From Saprolegnia diclina VS20 (lineage: Eukaryota; Oomycota; Saprolegniomycetes; Saprolegniales; Saprolegniaceae): 62,518 nt of DNA. The notes beneath the pieces were generated by a model. That model had not been told where the DNA came from. It made no database searches and saw only the letters and a program-made list of their open reading frames with translations. Position 1 is the first letter of the stretch. Each line of letters starts with the position of its first letter. The position numbers were made by a program, and so were the translations under genes. Where the stretch lies: the NCBI RefSeq assembly GCF_000281045.1, contig NW_008246105.1, positions 133,644-196,161 of the forward strand, in the 5' to 3' direction. This document shows positions 33,781 to 44,466 of this stretch, in pieces.

Positions 33781-34773
33781 AGTGTAATGTCATAGGACCC
33801 CTTTGCCCCTGCTTACCACATGATGCATGAGGACGGGCGATGGTAGGGCAAGTTGACCAAGCGTCGACCCATCAGCGCAGTCACCTTGTTGGTGCCGTTG
33901 GTAGTCGGCCCAGCGTGAGTCGGGAAAAGTGTACCTGCATCGCGTGTTACATGTTGTTACATATTCCGCCACCGCGAGGTGCACACGGTTATAACAGCGT
34001 TGACGCGTCGTTATCGAACGTTGGAATGTTGTCTAACATTCCGTAACACCGTCTGGTTGGCGCTGTCGCGAGGGTTACTCACAGGTGGCCAGACGCTTTT
34101 GGATCGCCCAAGTCGGCGCCACGCCGTGCGACATCCATATTCAGTTTCACAGGTTATTCAATCCTCGAGTATAGCAGAGCCAAGTCCAAGGGTACGATAT
34201 CAATGACAATAATGTCTTATTAGTCACAGTCCCTCCATCACTCACTCGGCGCAGTTATCCTCCTTGCTTCCGAGTGCACCGCGTGCCTACCGGCGAGCTA
34301 CCTGCCCCGTCGACCGCCTGCATTAAGCATCGCAGCTACAGGCAAACTGCGGCTTGGCGCCAAAATCACACGGGCCAACGCGAGCAGCGACGTCGCGCCA
34401 CGGATGCGTCAGGGTTCATGGCAAGATGGCAAGTGTACCAAGCTTCTCCAAGATGGCACGTACCCGCGTCGATTGGCCGCCGTTATGACGCCACCTGGGT
34501 CAGCGACATGGTCGCAGACGACCGATGCCTTGGCATGGGCAAATTCTTCGAGTACATGCAGCTTTACTGCGCTGGAGAAGGTGACGGGTGCACCGCCTGT
34601 ATGTACGGATCCATGGGCGGTCGTTGTCCCTCCGAGGAAGCGACGAGCCAGCCAGCAAAGGCAGATTCAGCTTGGGAAGATATTCATTTTGAGAGGTTTC
34701 ATGAGCCCCGGATGGCACTTGTTGGCTGGTCGATTGCGATCTCTGGCTCTGTTGGTTCATTCCCCGTTCCAGC
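33781..34773. other. Intergenic region, nothing recognised
   Basis: 993 bp between STI1 and the TRP-like gene. Plus-strand frames around 34274-34840 overlap the next gene's start and have no domain. No repeat or RNA gene seen. Confidence 0.5.
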
Positions 34774-37423
34774 ATGCGCCCGCTCCTCTCCAGCGCGCTG
34801 GTCCTCGCCGCGCTGGCCGCGACTGGCCTTGCGCAGGTAGAGCCCAATGTGACCGATACCACGACGCCCGTGACACTGCCGCTGACGCCGACAACGGTAC
34901 CAACGGTGACGACGCCAACGCCGCCGCCGTCCCTAACGTCACGTGCGCCCGTGACGACGTCGCCGACGCCATCCACGACGTCCACGACGACCACGCCGCC
35001 GCCCAACGGGACGGTGGTGACGCCCATCGTACCTGTCACGTCGCTGCCCGGCAACAACACGAATGGCTCGTCCGGGTCGGTGACGCCGGCGCCGACGACC
35101 AACCTCGTGAGCGTCCAGTGCCCGTTCGTCTTTTCGTCGGCGATTCTCTCGACGCAGATTGACGTGGTGCAAGACACGACGACCGACACCAACACCAACA
35201 GCAGCAGCAACAGCTCGACCAACGTCATTACGCTCTCGCCGCCGACGAGCGTCCCGGGCCCGAACCCGAGCCCGAGCGCCTCGAGCGGACCGTCGCCGTC
35301 GACAGCAACACCGACGCCGTCCAAGACGGTGCAAACCCACTTGCTTTCCCATTGCATGCCAACATCTTCTGTAGACCAAGAGTCCCAGCGCAACGACCGG
35401 TCGCCCGACGTCGACGCCGACGCCGTCGCCCAGCCTCCGTCGGCGACTGACGACCTCGGGTGGGTTCTCGTGCGACGCAGCGTTCTACGGCAAGTGGATC
35501 TCGAGTGGGCTCAAGTGCGGCGGCAAAGGTACCCTTTCCGCTTCCATGATCCTCGTCGTTGCATCTATCTCTTGGTAGACCTCGATGTCAACCAAGCCGT
35601 CGCCGCGGCGGCCTGTGCCACGTACAAGGGCGAAGTCCCGCTCTCGGGCGTCACGCTCGACGCGTGCCTCTCGACATGTCTCTTCCCGTCGTGCGTCAAC
35701 GACATGTGGGACTATGCGAGCAGCGGCAGCGGTCTCGGCAGCGCCATCTACAACAACGTCGACTTCTCCCAGTGGCTCACGCCCGCCATGAAGACCAAGC
35801 TGCAAGAGAAGACGCAAGGCGCAGTGACGCTCCAGAAGTTCTCGATGGCCAACGCCAAGACGTGCTCGTCGTACAACACGTGCTCGTGCCCGACGGTCCA
35901 GAATGCCAAGACGCCCAACAAGGACGGCCAGAACCCCAGCGCCAATAACCCTTCAGCGAGCCTCGTACGTGCTACATACCTCTGGTCCGATCTCAAGGGA
36001 CTTGTAGATCAGCAACTGGGTGCCGTCGACGCGCATCGAGCAAGCGGCGGTCGTCGCCGCCAGCGTATCGCAGACGACCGTGTACGCGTCCATTGCAGTC
36101 TCGGCGACGACTGCGGTCGCCACGTCCGTCGGTGCCGTCGGCTCGTCGGCGGCCACCGCGTCGTCTCTCGGTGCGGGCTCGTCCGTCGCACTCAACCTCA
36201 TCGGCGTCGCTCAGTTCTGCGTGAGCACGTCGCAGCTCAACGTCGCCAACATGCCGGCGGTCATCACAAGCATGGGCGCCAAGCTCTCGTTCACGACGCT
36301 CTCGTTCCTAGTCTGGGACGGCGCCAAGCCAGTGGCATCCAACGACACCTCGTCTGCCAACAGCACGGCGCGCCGCCTCGAAGTCACCGGCGACAACTCG
36401 ATGACGGGCATGGAGCGCTACGCTCTCTCGATCGGCATTGCGCCCAACAAGCTCTTGTACGTGACGATCGTGGGCTTGATCTCGCTGGTCGGCGCGCTCG
36501 GCGTGCTCCTCGGCCTCGCGCTGCTTGGCGGGAAGCTCGTTTCCAAAGATTTCCCCGCCTTCCAGATCAAGGTCGTCGACCACGCCATCGGAGCGCTCGT
36601 GACGCTCCTGATTGTGAGTCAGTATGCGATCGGCGTCACGGCTACGTTTGAGATCAACCGCGTGTACCGCGACAGCGAGTCGCTCGGCGTCAGCGTCTTT
36701 GTCGCCGTCCTCTCGCTCTTTGTGTTTGCGATTGGCATCATGGTGTACGGCTACTACATTGTCCGCCAGCACGAAGACGACATTGTCGACATTGGCATGA
36801 AGGACCACTTTGAAAAGAAGGTGCACCGCCGGTACGGGTGCCTCTACGACGAATACAACTACGAGAACCGGTTCTTCTTTGTCGTCAAGATGCTCCTTGC
36901 GCTTCTCTGCGGCATGACGACCGGCATGGCCAACTGGACTGGGTTGGCCCAAGTGATTGTGCTCATGGCGCTCAACGTTGGCTTTGTGCTCTTTTTGGAA
37001 GTACGCCAGCCGCACTTGGCCAAGTTCGTGCAGCAAACGACGACGCTCATCACGATCATGAAGATCGCGTCGCTCTCGCTGACGATCTTCCTCCTTACGA
37101 CGCTCGTCGGTCTGCCCGAGACGGCGCGCAACGTTGTGAGCACGGTCATTCTCTCGCTCCAGGGCCTTGTCGTCGTCTTCCTCCTCGTGCGCCAAGTCTT
37201 TATCTTTTACCGACAATACAAGCTCAAGAAGGAGACGAACGACAACGATGATGCCGAGACGGACCGCGCCGGCTCGATCACCATGTACTACAACCAGACG
37301 CAGCCGACGCCGCCCGACCAGCTCGACCAGCGCGCAGCGCCCTCGCATGAGAAGCGACTGCCGCCGCTCGGCCAGAACCCGCGCCAGCCGTCGTTCGAAG
37401 CCGGGAAAGAGTATTACCTGTAG
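34774..37423 (+). CDS. TRP-like / flavin-carrier-like polytopic membrane protein with mucin-like ectodomain
   Basis: Four exons: 34774-35328, 35375-35528, 35579-35964 and 36008-37423 (2511 nt, 836 aa). Signal peptide MRPLLSSALVLAALAATGLAQ. Residues about 22-240 are Thr/Pro/Ser-rich with many NxT/S sequons, suggesting heavy O-glycosylation. A Cys-rich domain follows (FSCDAAFYGKW, GLKCGG, ACATYKG, DACLSTCLFPSC, CSSYNTCSC). Then a multi-TM region from about residue 520 to 780, with the loop HEDDIVDIGMKDHFEKKVHRRYGCLYDEYNYENRFFF split over the membrane face. The RYGxLYxxYxxxxRxFF pattern is typical of fungal TRP/FLC proteins (PF06011). Cytosolic tail Gln/Pro/Asp-rich. Role in calcium or FAD transport is inferred from family only. 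Confidence 0.75.
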
Positions 37424-37834
37424 ATAGTTAATACATGCAAGGTTGACGAGATGCTCGAGCTCGAATTACTGCAGTACCTCACCGTGTTGCTTGCGTCAGA
37501 GAGACCTAGGTCCGAAACTCGACGTCCTTTCTCCAATTTAGAAGAAATCGACTCTAGTCATCCTGACGTTTCTGGTTGTCGGAGAATATGATAACTCACT
37601 TCCCTCTACCGACGCTCGAGTTGCTAGGTGAGGAGCGTTCGTGAGACTGTTTCACAAAGGACCGACCGTCTCACCAAGTGATGTCCGTGAAGCGGGCTAA
37701 GCATCAGCTGTGTATGTGAAGCTGAAATGAAATAGTGCACCTGCGATTATTTCTCAAGGGTTAGGGGTTTGTATAATACTTCCACAACAATTTGCGTGCA
37801 AATCGCGCGACTTCGGGGACCAAAGCGTGGGCGT
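37424..37834. other. Convergent intergenic spacer
   Basis: 411 bp between the TRP-like gene end and the TPR gene end. Contains an isolated TGAAATAGTGCAC (about 37727-37740) similar to the inverted motif described near 45983 and 58383, but without a partner nearby. Confidence 0.4.
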
Positions 37835-38930
37835 CTACTGGCTGCTGCCGAGCTCAATCGTGTCGCCTTGGTCGCTCGCCTTGTGCATGCTCTCGCGCGT
37901 CTTTTGCCACACGAGGAGGAGCTCGTCGCGCTGTTGCCGTGCGCCGACGTGACCCAAGTCGGCAGCGATCGAGAGCCACTCGAGCGCGCGGTCGGCGTTC
38001 CGTTCGCTCAGGTACAGCCACCCGAGCTGCGCCGCCACGTCCTATAAGAGCTGATTTGTATTGCAGATGTGTAGATGGAGTACCTTGTCCTTGGCAATCT
38101 CCCAGGCGGTGAAGAGCAGCGTGCGCGCTTCGTCCCAGGCTTCGTGCTGCTGCAAGACGAACGCGAGGCCCATCATGGCCAAGTCAAAGTCGGGCTTGAG
38201 CGCAATGGCCTTGCGGTAGTGCTACCTCAGTTCTTAGTGGCATCCTCGAGACCACCGCGCGCACCTTCTCGGCGTGAAGCCAGCGCTTGGTTTCGGCCAA
38301 GTGGTTGGCGTAGTTGTACAGTAGCTCCAAGTGCTCGCTGTCGACGCTCAGTCCTTTCTCGTACCTAGCACACTCTTGCTTCAGGCTTCGTCCTGTAGCG
38401 TGTGGGTACCATGATTCGGCTTGCGTCGTGTTGCCGAGGTGGCCGTAGCTCAGTGCGAGGCTGTTGGACAAGTAGGCGCGCATGAGCTTGGTCTCGTCCT
38501 TGGTCGTGATCTTCTCCTACGCAAACATCGATCGTTTGACATGCGTCGACGGGAGCGAGATCGCGTGTACGGCATCGTGCGTGCGCACGCTGCGCAGCGC
38601 CGACTTGTAGTACTCGATCGCTACGTCGTACTGCTCGGCCGAGTAGTACGAGTCGCCGCGCCGCTTGGTCGTTGCCACGTCCTTCATCCACCCGGACGGC
38701 GCGCGGAGACTGTCGCTCGCATCCAACTCGATGCCATCAGAGAAGAAGGCCATTACGATCGCGACGAGGACTATCGCCATTGGAATGCCGAAGACCGCCG
38801 TCTACGCGTCCAGCTGCTGACTGCGTGGCCTATGGTAGAGCATGCGAGGTACCTTGACCAGTGTTTCCTTGCGCTTCTTGGCATCGTCTTTGGCCTTGAG
38901 GCGCGTGGCGAGGCCGTGCGGCTTGGACAT
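37835..38930 (-). CDS. Single-pass membrane protein with TPR repeats
   Basis: Six or so exons from 38930 to 37835. The first exon encodes a short basic cytosolic segment (MSKPHGLATRLKAKDDAKKRK). The next begins with a TM segment TAVFGIPMAIVLVAIVMAFF, then TPRs: SYYSAEQYDVAIEYYKSAL, MRAYLSNSLALSYGHLGNTTQAESW, ELLYNYANHLAETKRW, YRKAIALKPDFDLAMMGLAFVLQQ and AAQLGWLYLSERNADRALEWLSIAADLGH. The basic N-terminus and anchor suggest an organelle membrane protein with TPRs on the far side or in cytosol. Family not identified; it might be an ER or mitochondrial outer-membrane factor. Confidence 0.7.
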
Positions 38931-39277
38931 CTCGTGTGCAACTGCTGGCGCCCGCTCGCAGCGGATCCGATCCGGATACTGCGTCGAAGGTTTGCGAAAA
39001 GTTCGATCGAATCTCGAAATTCGCTCATTTTATTGTATTCCATACAAAAGATAGTATATATAATTGTCGTGGAAACGAGCGTATCCGGAATGGGTGGGAA
39101 GTTGAAGTTGAGCGTCGGTCGCACGCCCCAGGACGACCGGCGGTGGAAGCCTCATCCTCGCCATGGCGGCCAGCAACTCGCCATGCCGCCAAGCAACTCG
39201 TCATGTTCAGTAGGAAGGCTGCATGCACAATAGACTCAAGACATGGTGGATTGATATCGCATTGGGTACACCGAGGC

Positions 39278-39931
39278 TTACTTGGACGCAGCCGCGAAGC
39301 GCTCCTCGACGTTCTTCCAGTTGACAATCTCCCAGATGGCCTTGAGGTAGTCGGGGCGCACGTTCTTGTAGTCCAAGTAGTAGGCATGCTCCCAGACGTC
39401 CACGCCGAGGAGCGGGATCAAGCCCACGGTGCTCAACGGGTCCTGGTTGGCCAACGCCGCGTACTGAATGCGCTTCTGGACCGGGTTGTAGCCCAACCAG
39501 CCCCAGCCACTGCCCTGGACAGCGGCCGTCTGGGCGCTGAACGTGGCCTTGAACGCTTCAAACGAGCCAAACTCCTTCTCGATGGCCTGCTTGAGGGCGC
39601 CCGTGGGCTCGCCACCACCGCCGTTTTTGGGCGGCGCGAGGTTGGTCCAGAAGATCGAGTGGTTGATGTGGCCGCCGCCGTTGAAGCGGATGCCCTGCTG
39701 CAAGGCGATCATCTTGGGCACGTCGTTCTTGGCCTGCGCCTCGGCGTACTGTTCCGAGAGCGCGTTGTAGTTGGTCACGTACGCCGCATGGTGCTTGCTG
39801 TGGTGGAGTTCCATGATCTTGGCCGAGATGATGGGTTCGAGCTCGTTGTAGTCGTACTCCAGCACCGGGAGCATGGCCTTGACCGAGAAGGCGCGGACTT
39901 GCTTCGTCGAGTGGCGGCGGATCGCTTGCAT
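39278..39931 (-). CDS. SOD2: Fe/Mn superoxide dismutase, mitochondrial type
   Basis: Converts superoxide to peroxide and oxygen. Single exon, 217 aa. N-terminal 20 residues ([19 protein letters not shown]) are basic, Ser-rich and free of acidic residues, as in a mitochondrial presequence. Metal ligands: His in [13 protein letters not shown], His in [12 protein letters not shown], Asp and His in [13 protein letters not shown]. The GGHINHS / [10 protein letters not shown] pattern fits MnSOD more than FeSOD. No introns, unusual for this window. Confidence 0.95.
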   Translation of the reverse strand: MQAIRRHSTKQVRAFSVKAMLPVLEYDYNELEPIISAKIMELHHSKHHAAYVTNYNALSEQYAEAQAKNDVPKMIALQQGIRFNGGGHINHSIFWTNLAPPKNGGGGEPTGALKQAIEKEFGSFEAFKATFSAQTAAVQGSGWGWLGYNPVQKRIQYAALANQDPLSTVGLIPLLGVDVWEHAYYLDYKNVRPDYLKAIWEIVNWKNVEERFAAASK

Positions 39932-40823
39932 CGCAGGTTGCTAATCACAGAGTGAACAAGTCCTGGCCACAGACAGATGCGCAGTCCGGATAAAAAGACC
40001 GATCCTTCCGGATATAGGGTGAATCTTCGCGAGCGTCCAACCTTGGAATGTGTTAGACTGAGAAAAACGTGTGCAAACGTGTTTCACGGGATGTTAGACC
40101 TCCTCACCTGTCTGTTATACCTCCAACGGTCGCTTGGGTGCAACATTATAACCCAGCAAGAATTTGTAAAAAAGGCGCTCCCCGTCGATCGCTGGCGAAT
40201 TCGCCCGTCCCACGATGGGCGCGTGCGCGGGCTGCCCGCTGCGAGACGCTGTAGCGTTAACTTGTGGTGCTTGCATAGTGCGACAATTCATTCGCGCGCT
40301 TTTGCTCCAGCGTGAAGTCGTTCTGATAGCAAACCTCAGGGCTTCCGCTGCAGCCTTGCAACGTTGTCAGCTTGCGCTCTCTGTGGACGATACGACAACA
40401 TTTCATTGAGCCGCATGGTCCAGCTTGAAGCGAAATGAGTGCACTCGAAGCCACCGAGTCTTTGACTGCACCAGCCTCGGAATCCATCCAGCGTGCGAGT
40501 GGCCAGAGATATCCTTGGTCGGCAGAAGTGCATGTACAGATAGCTCCATCCAAATGAGTTGCTCGTCATGGCACAGCCAAGTCTTCAAGCGCAGTGGCAG
40601 CCTCCAGCAACATTGGTGAGTTCGTTGGGTGCAGCCTTGGACGCAGTCCTAATTAGGCATCGATCCTCCAGGCAAGATTCAGTGTAATAGGTCTGTTTTT
40701 CAGCCAATCACAGGTGACCACCACATTGCTCAAGTGGCCAATCCGGACGTGGTCGGGTTTGACTTGGGTTTTGTATGTGGAGCGTGTAGCGCTATTAAAG
40801 CCCCTATTTTTGGTTGAGGCAGC
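39932..40823. other. Divergent intergenic region (SOD / RER1)
   Basis: 892 bp. CCAAT boxes at 40704-40708 and 40738-40742 lie 80-120 bp upstream of RER1. No gene or RNA recognised. Confidence 0.5.
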
Positions 40824-41550
40824 ATGGGCCCAGGAGCAGCTAGTAGCGCCGGCGGGGACTCGCGATCGCTGACGGAGCCCGTCTTCTTGGAGCGCGTCGC
40901 CGCGTCCGTGGGCCGGTACGCTTCTTGCGCTGTATGTGCACATGCCTCATGCAGCGAATCGCTCTAGAAAGTGGCAGCACGTGCTCGACCAGAGCACGAT
41001 CCATGTGACCGGCCGCTGGGTCTTCTCCGCCGTGCTCTTGGTCGTGTACCTCGCGCGCGTCTTGACGCTCAACTCGTTCCACATCATTACCTATGGCCTT
41101 GGTATCTATTTGCTCAACCTCTTCATCGGGTTCCTCTCGCCGCAGGTTCATATTCGCTTCGATCGTCGTCCAGATAGGCTCATGATGGCTTTGTAGATTG
41201 ACCCGGAGACCGACGGCCCCGTGCTGCCGTCCTCCAAGAGCGAAGAGTTCCGCCCGTTTAGCCGTCGTGTGCCCGAGTTCAAGTTTTGGTACGCGACGAC
41301 CAAGGCCACGTTCTACGCGCTGTTCATGACGTTCTTTGAGATCTTCAACATCCCGGTACGGCATCATCCTGCACTACATTCGTCGCTCATGCGCTCGCAG
41401 GTGTTTTGGCCGATTCTGCTCATGTACTTCATCGTGCTCTTTACGCTCACGATGAAGCGCCAGATCAAGCACATGTGGAAGCACAACTACGTGCCTTGGA
41501 ACCACGGCAAGCAAGTCTACAAGGGCAAGCCCCAGAAGGACAGCAAGTAG
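40824..41550 (+). CDS. RER1: ER retention receptor RER1
   Basis: Golgi membrane receptor that returns escaped ER membrane proteins. Four exons: 40824-40915, 40968-41145, 41197-41355 and 41401-41550 (579 nt, 192 aa). Family signatures: [101 protein letters not shown] and [16 protein letters not shown]. Four TM segments as expected. Length matches yeast and animal RER1. Confidence 0.96.
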
Positions 41551-41614
41551 GAAGTAGCGTAAACCGCTGCGGTCGAATAGATTGATATCGTCCTTCGTAC
41601 TACGTCAGCAGCAA

Positions 41615-42744
41615 CTAGCGCGTACTACTACTACTCGAACTACTCGCAGCCATCGCCGACGTGGCCGGCCGCGGTATCCTCTCGGCCACCACGAGCGTCG
41701 GCAGCCCCTCGTTCTCCTCGTGCTGCTCATTGTTGTCGTCGTCGTCGCTGGTAGCTTGCATCCCTCTGGCGTCGTCGCTTTGGTCGCTTACAAGCTGTCC
41801 CAATGGCACTTTGAGTGAGCTTGTCGATGTGAGAGGCCGGGCCTTCTGTAAAATCAGAGGCAGCACCGACGCATTTGCGTCCGGTGGCTTCGTGTGGCCG
41901 CGCAACCGCTTGCTGTACGGCGATGCTTGCACCTACAACGTACTTGCTATCATCGTCTCGGAGCGGCCGTACCTTCTCGAGCACGTGCAAGAGAGTCTCG
42001 GGTTGGGGCAGCTTCTTCTTGGTCTTGACGGCGCACGCTACTGGCGGCGCTTTCTCTTGCAGCAGCTCTGCACGCCGGTTGGTAAGGCGAGGAGCAAGGC
42101 CGTGGAACAGTGTTTACCTCGTCGCTTCGCCTTGTCTTGTTCGAGCATAGCATCTAACTCCGTGCGCATGCCACGTCAGTGCAAGCCGATTGCGGATCGA
42201 TTGCGTGACGCACCCCACGTGGCCTGTTCGGCCTTCTTGCGCTGACGCTCGGCGCGGTCAGTCTCGCGCTTCTTTTCCTTCCAGCGCTCAAACTGGGCCT
42301 CTACGTCACATAGTACGATGGTCGTCGGACGAGTGCGAAGGTGAACAGCGGCTACCGTCGTCGCCGGGCTTTGGTGCGCGCGCTTCCAAGCTCGCAAGCA
42401 CGTTGTTGTCCTCCTGCACTCATAGCATCGATGTCTATATACGATCGACGCACCTGCTTTTGCTTGGCGAGCACGTCGGCTTTGCGCTGCTTCCATCGGC
42501 GCCAGACCGCGTCGTTCTCTTCGTTTGAGAGCTCTTTCGGTTTGTGGGGTTTGGTTGACGCCGAATCTTCGAGGCGGTGGCGGTAGTGGTGGCGCTTGCT
42601 CTTGGGCGGCGAGAGGTCGAGATTCTGGAGCTCCCGCTTGGGCAAGAGCAGCGCGTCTTGGTACTTTTGACGGTAAGCGTGCACGCCCGTAATGCTCTCC
42701 TCGTATTTCTTCTTGGACGACGGAAGCCCCAGGCGCGCCAACAT
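41615..42744 (-). CDS. Charged, coiled-coil protein of unknown function
   Basis: Six exons on the minus strand with introns near 42460, 42330, 42220, 42110 and 41970, each consistent in phase; one (GTGCGT...GGAGTTAG) restores ATW-DAMLEQDKAKR. Roughly 280-290 aa. The product starts MLARLGLPSSKKKYEES, has a Lys/Glu/Arg-rich helical middle (WRRWKQRKADVLAKQKQ, FERWKEKKRETDRAERQRKKAEQ), then KKLPQPETLLHVLEK and a disordered acidic, Ser-rich tail ending in a serine run. No known domain seen. Other exons upstream of 42744 cannot be excluded. Convergent with RER1. Confidence 0.6.
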
Positions 42745-43001
42745 CCCCCGTCGTGCTAGTTACAAGCGCGTTAAAACAGAGCTCGAAACGACTCAGATCT
42801 AAGCTCAGCAAATTGATCTCTCGTGTTGGTGCTGCACGCCCGAGACATCAGCGCAGTTTTCGAAGAAGTATTAGTTTTAGTTGTAATACTCGTTGTAGTT
42901 GTAGTTAGAGCTGTAGTAGTCCATACTGAGCCTTCACTGGACGCTCGAGGTTGGATGCAACACGGATGCAGAGAAGTATGTATGGTAGTGACAAGGTGGC
43001 A

Positions 43002-44184
43002 TTACGAAGACAGCGGCTTCTCGATCGACGCGAGATGATGGCGCAAGACCTTGGCAAAGCCGCCGCGCTTGAGCAAAAGGTAGGCGACGTCGAGCAGTCG
43101 CTTGGCTTCATTCTACACGACGTGAGCCCTGCGATGCAAGATGCAGTGAACGTACGCTGTACGTGTCGCGGTGGGCAAAGAGGTCGAGTCCGAGCTGCAG
43201 CGCCGTGCCAAACTCGCACTCGTCGACCGCAATGTTGGCGCGTGTAAGCAAATCGTCGACGTCTTTGCTCCGCGGCTTGGAGAGAAGCTTTTGCAGCTGG
43301 TGACGTTGCGTCGGGAGCGCTCGGAAACCGACGCCCGTCGTTGGGTGGATCGGCACGCAAATCCCCAAGCCACTCAGCGTCGGCGCAGTCCACTTGCGCT
43401 CGCATGTCGCAGCTCTAGCTCGCTTTGTTGGGCGCTTTGGACTCACGGCCACGACAAAGGGTGTCAAGTGCGACAATAGGCCGTCGACCGTGCCGCGGGG
43501 TTGCTCGAGGAGCTTGGCGTGGACCACGTCGACAAGGCTGCGACCTCGAAACTCGAATGTTCCCTAGTACAACGCTCACGCTTGAGCGCTAACGTCATTT
43601 CTGCGTGCGTACTGCATCGTTCGAGCCCTCCACGACATGCGTTGGTGTGTCTTTGGGTGCGTCGCTACTCGCCATGAGGTACAGGGCTGGTGAGGCAATA
43701 TGTAGTCTACCGCAAGTAGCCGAAATGAAAGGTCGGCGACGAGGCCACCGTGATGACCTCGGGCGGGTCGTAGTAGCATCGGCCGTGCAAGAAGACCTAC
43801 GCGGCCTGCTGGCTCACAACCGCCTCCTGCGAGATGCGGTACCGGCGTCGGCAAGGTCGGTGCAGTCGACAGCGCCATGTACGGACCCGTGAGTTCAAGG
43901 CCAAGCGATGCTTTGAACGCATCTACGAATGCACAAATGAAGCGCTTTCGGCTCGGTTGGCAACCCGCACCGGTAGGCTGCCCGGGGGCAATGCTGCGTG
44001 CAATCGCGTAGAGCGTGAAGAAGTCGGCCGGCGCCTCAAAGTACCATTCCTTCGCCAGCATCAACTTCCACGCTGCAATTTGGTCATCGCTAAAGCCTTG
44101 GATTGCAGGTACGAGCCCGTCGTCCGCGGTCGTCAAGACCTCGGCCGGTCGGCTGCGCTTCGTGGCAGCGCGCGTCGGGGCCAT
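43002..44184 (-). CDS. HPF1: Histone PARylation factor 1 (HPF1)
   Basis: Partner of PARP1/2 that completes the active site and directs ADP-ribosylation to serine. About six exons from 44184 to 43002. Matches to the family in order: GFSDDQIAAWKLMLAKEWYFEAPADFFTLY, ASLGLELTGPY, GRCYYDPPEVITVASSPTFHFGYLRDAP (human PPEFQTI..FHMGYYRDSP), LSGLGICVPIHPTTGVGFRALP, and VDECEFGTALQLGLDLFAH. The Asp-Glu of that last segment matches the catalytic D/E pair of human HPF1 (NDECDYG). C-terminus NEAKRLLDVAYLLLKRGGF comes after a GTACGT intron. A Lys/Arg-rich start may serve as nuclear signal. No PARP gene is in the window. Confidence 0.88.
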
Positions 44185-44209
44185 GGCCAAGAATTATAGA
44201 CTGGTTTTG

Positions 44210-44230
44210 ATTGGCGGTCCTCTAGCCAAT
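44210..44230 (-). promoter_or_regulatory. Paired CCAAT boxes upstream of HPF1
   Basis: ATTGG at 44210-44214 and CCAAT at 44226-44230, in opposite orientation, 26-46 nt upstream of the HPF1 start. Confidence 0.4.
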
Positions 44231-44466
44231 CACAGACGCGGATTACGCCTCTCCCGCCGCCAGCCTGCGCTGCTGGTCGACGGCGTGGCTGGCAGCGCAC
44301 GAAGCACCAGGTCGGAGCCACTTTCTCCAGCGCCAAATGCTGCTATTCGCAGGGTCTTGCTGTATCAACATGAGCGGAGTCATTGATCATTAAGCAAAGC
44401 TCCTGCCAACAAACTCTGTTCATGCAGCCCAGCACCATGCCGCATCCGAGTACCGGCGGTACCTCT

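Noticed and set aside
34274-34840. 188-codon plus-strand frame before the TRP-like gene
   Set aside because: No domain, and it overlaps the signal-peptide exon in another frame.
36308-37348. 346-codon minus-strand frame opposite the TRP-like gene
   Set aside because: Highly charged His/Asp/Arg translation typical of the complement of hydrophobic TM codons.
42905-43405. Minus-strand frame offering another C-terminus for HPF1
   Set aside because: The neighbouring frame carries the conserved HPF1 segment with VDECEFG; this one is its frame shadow.
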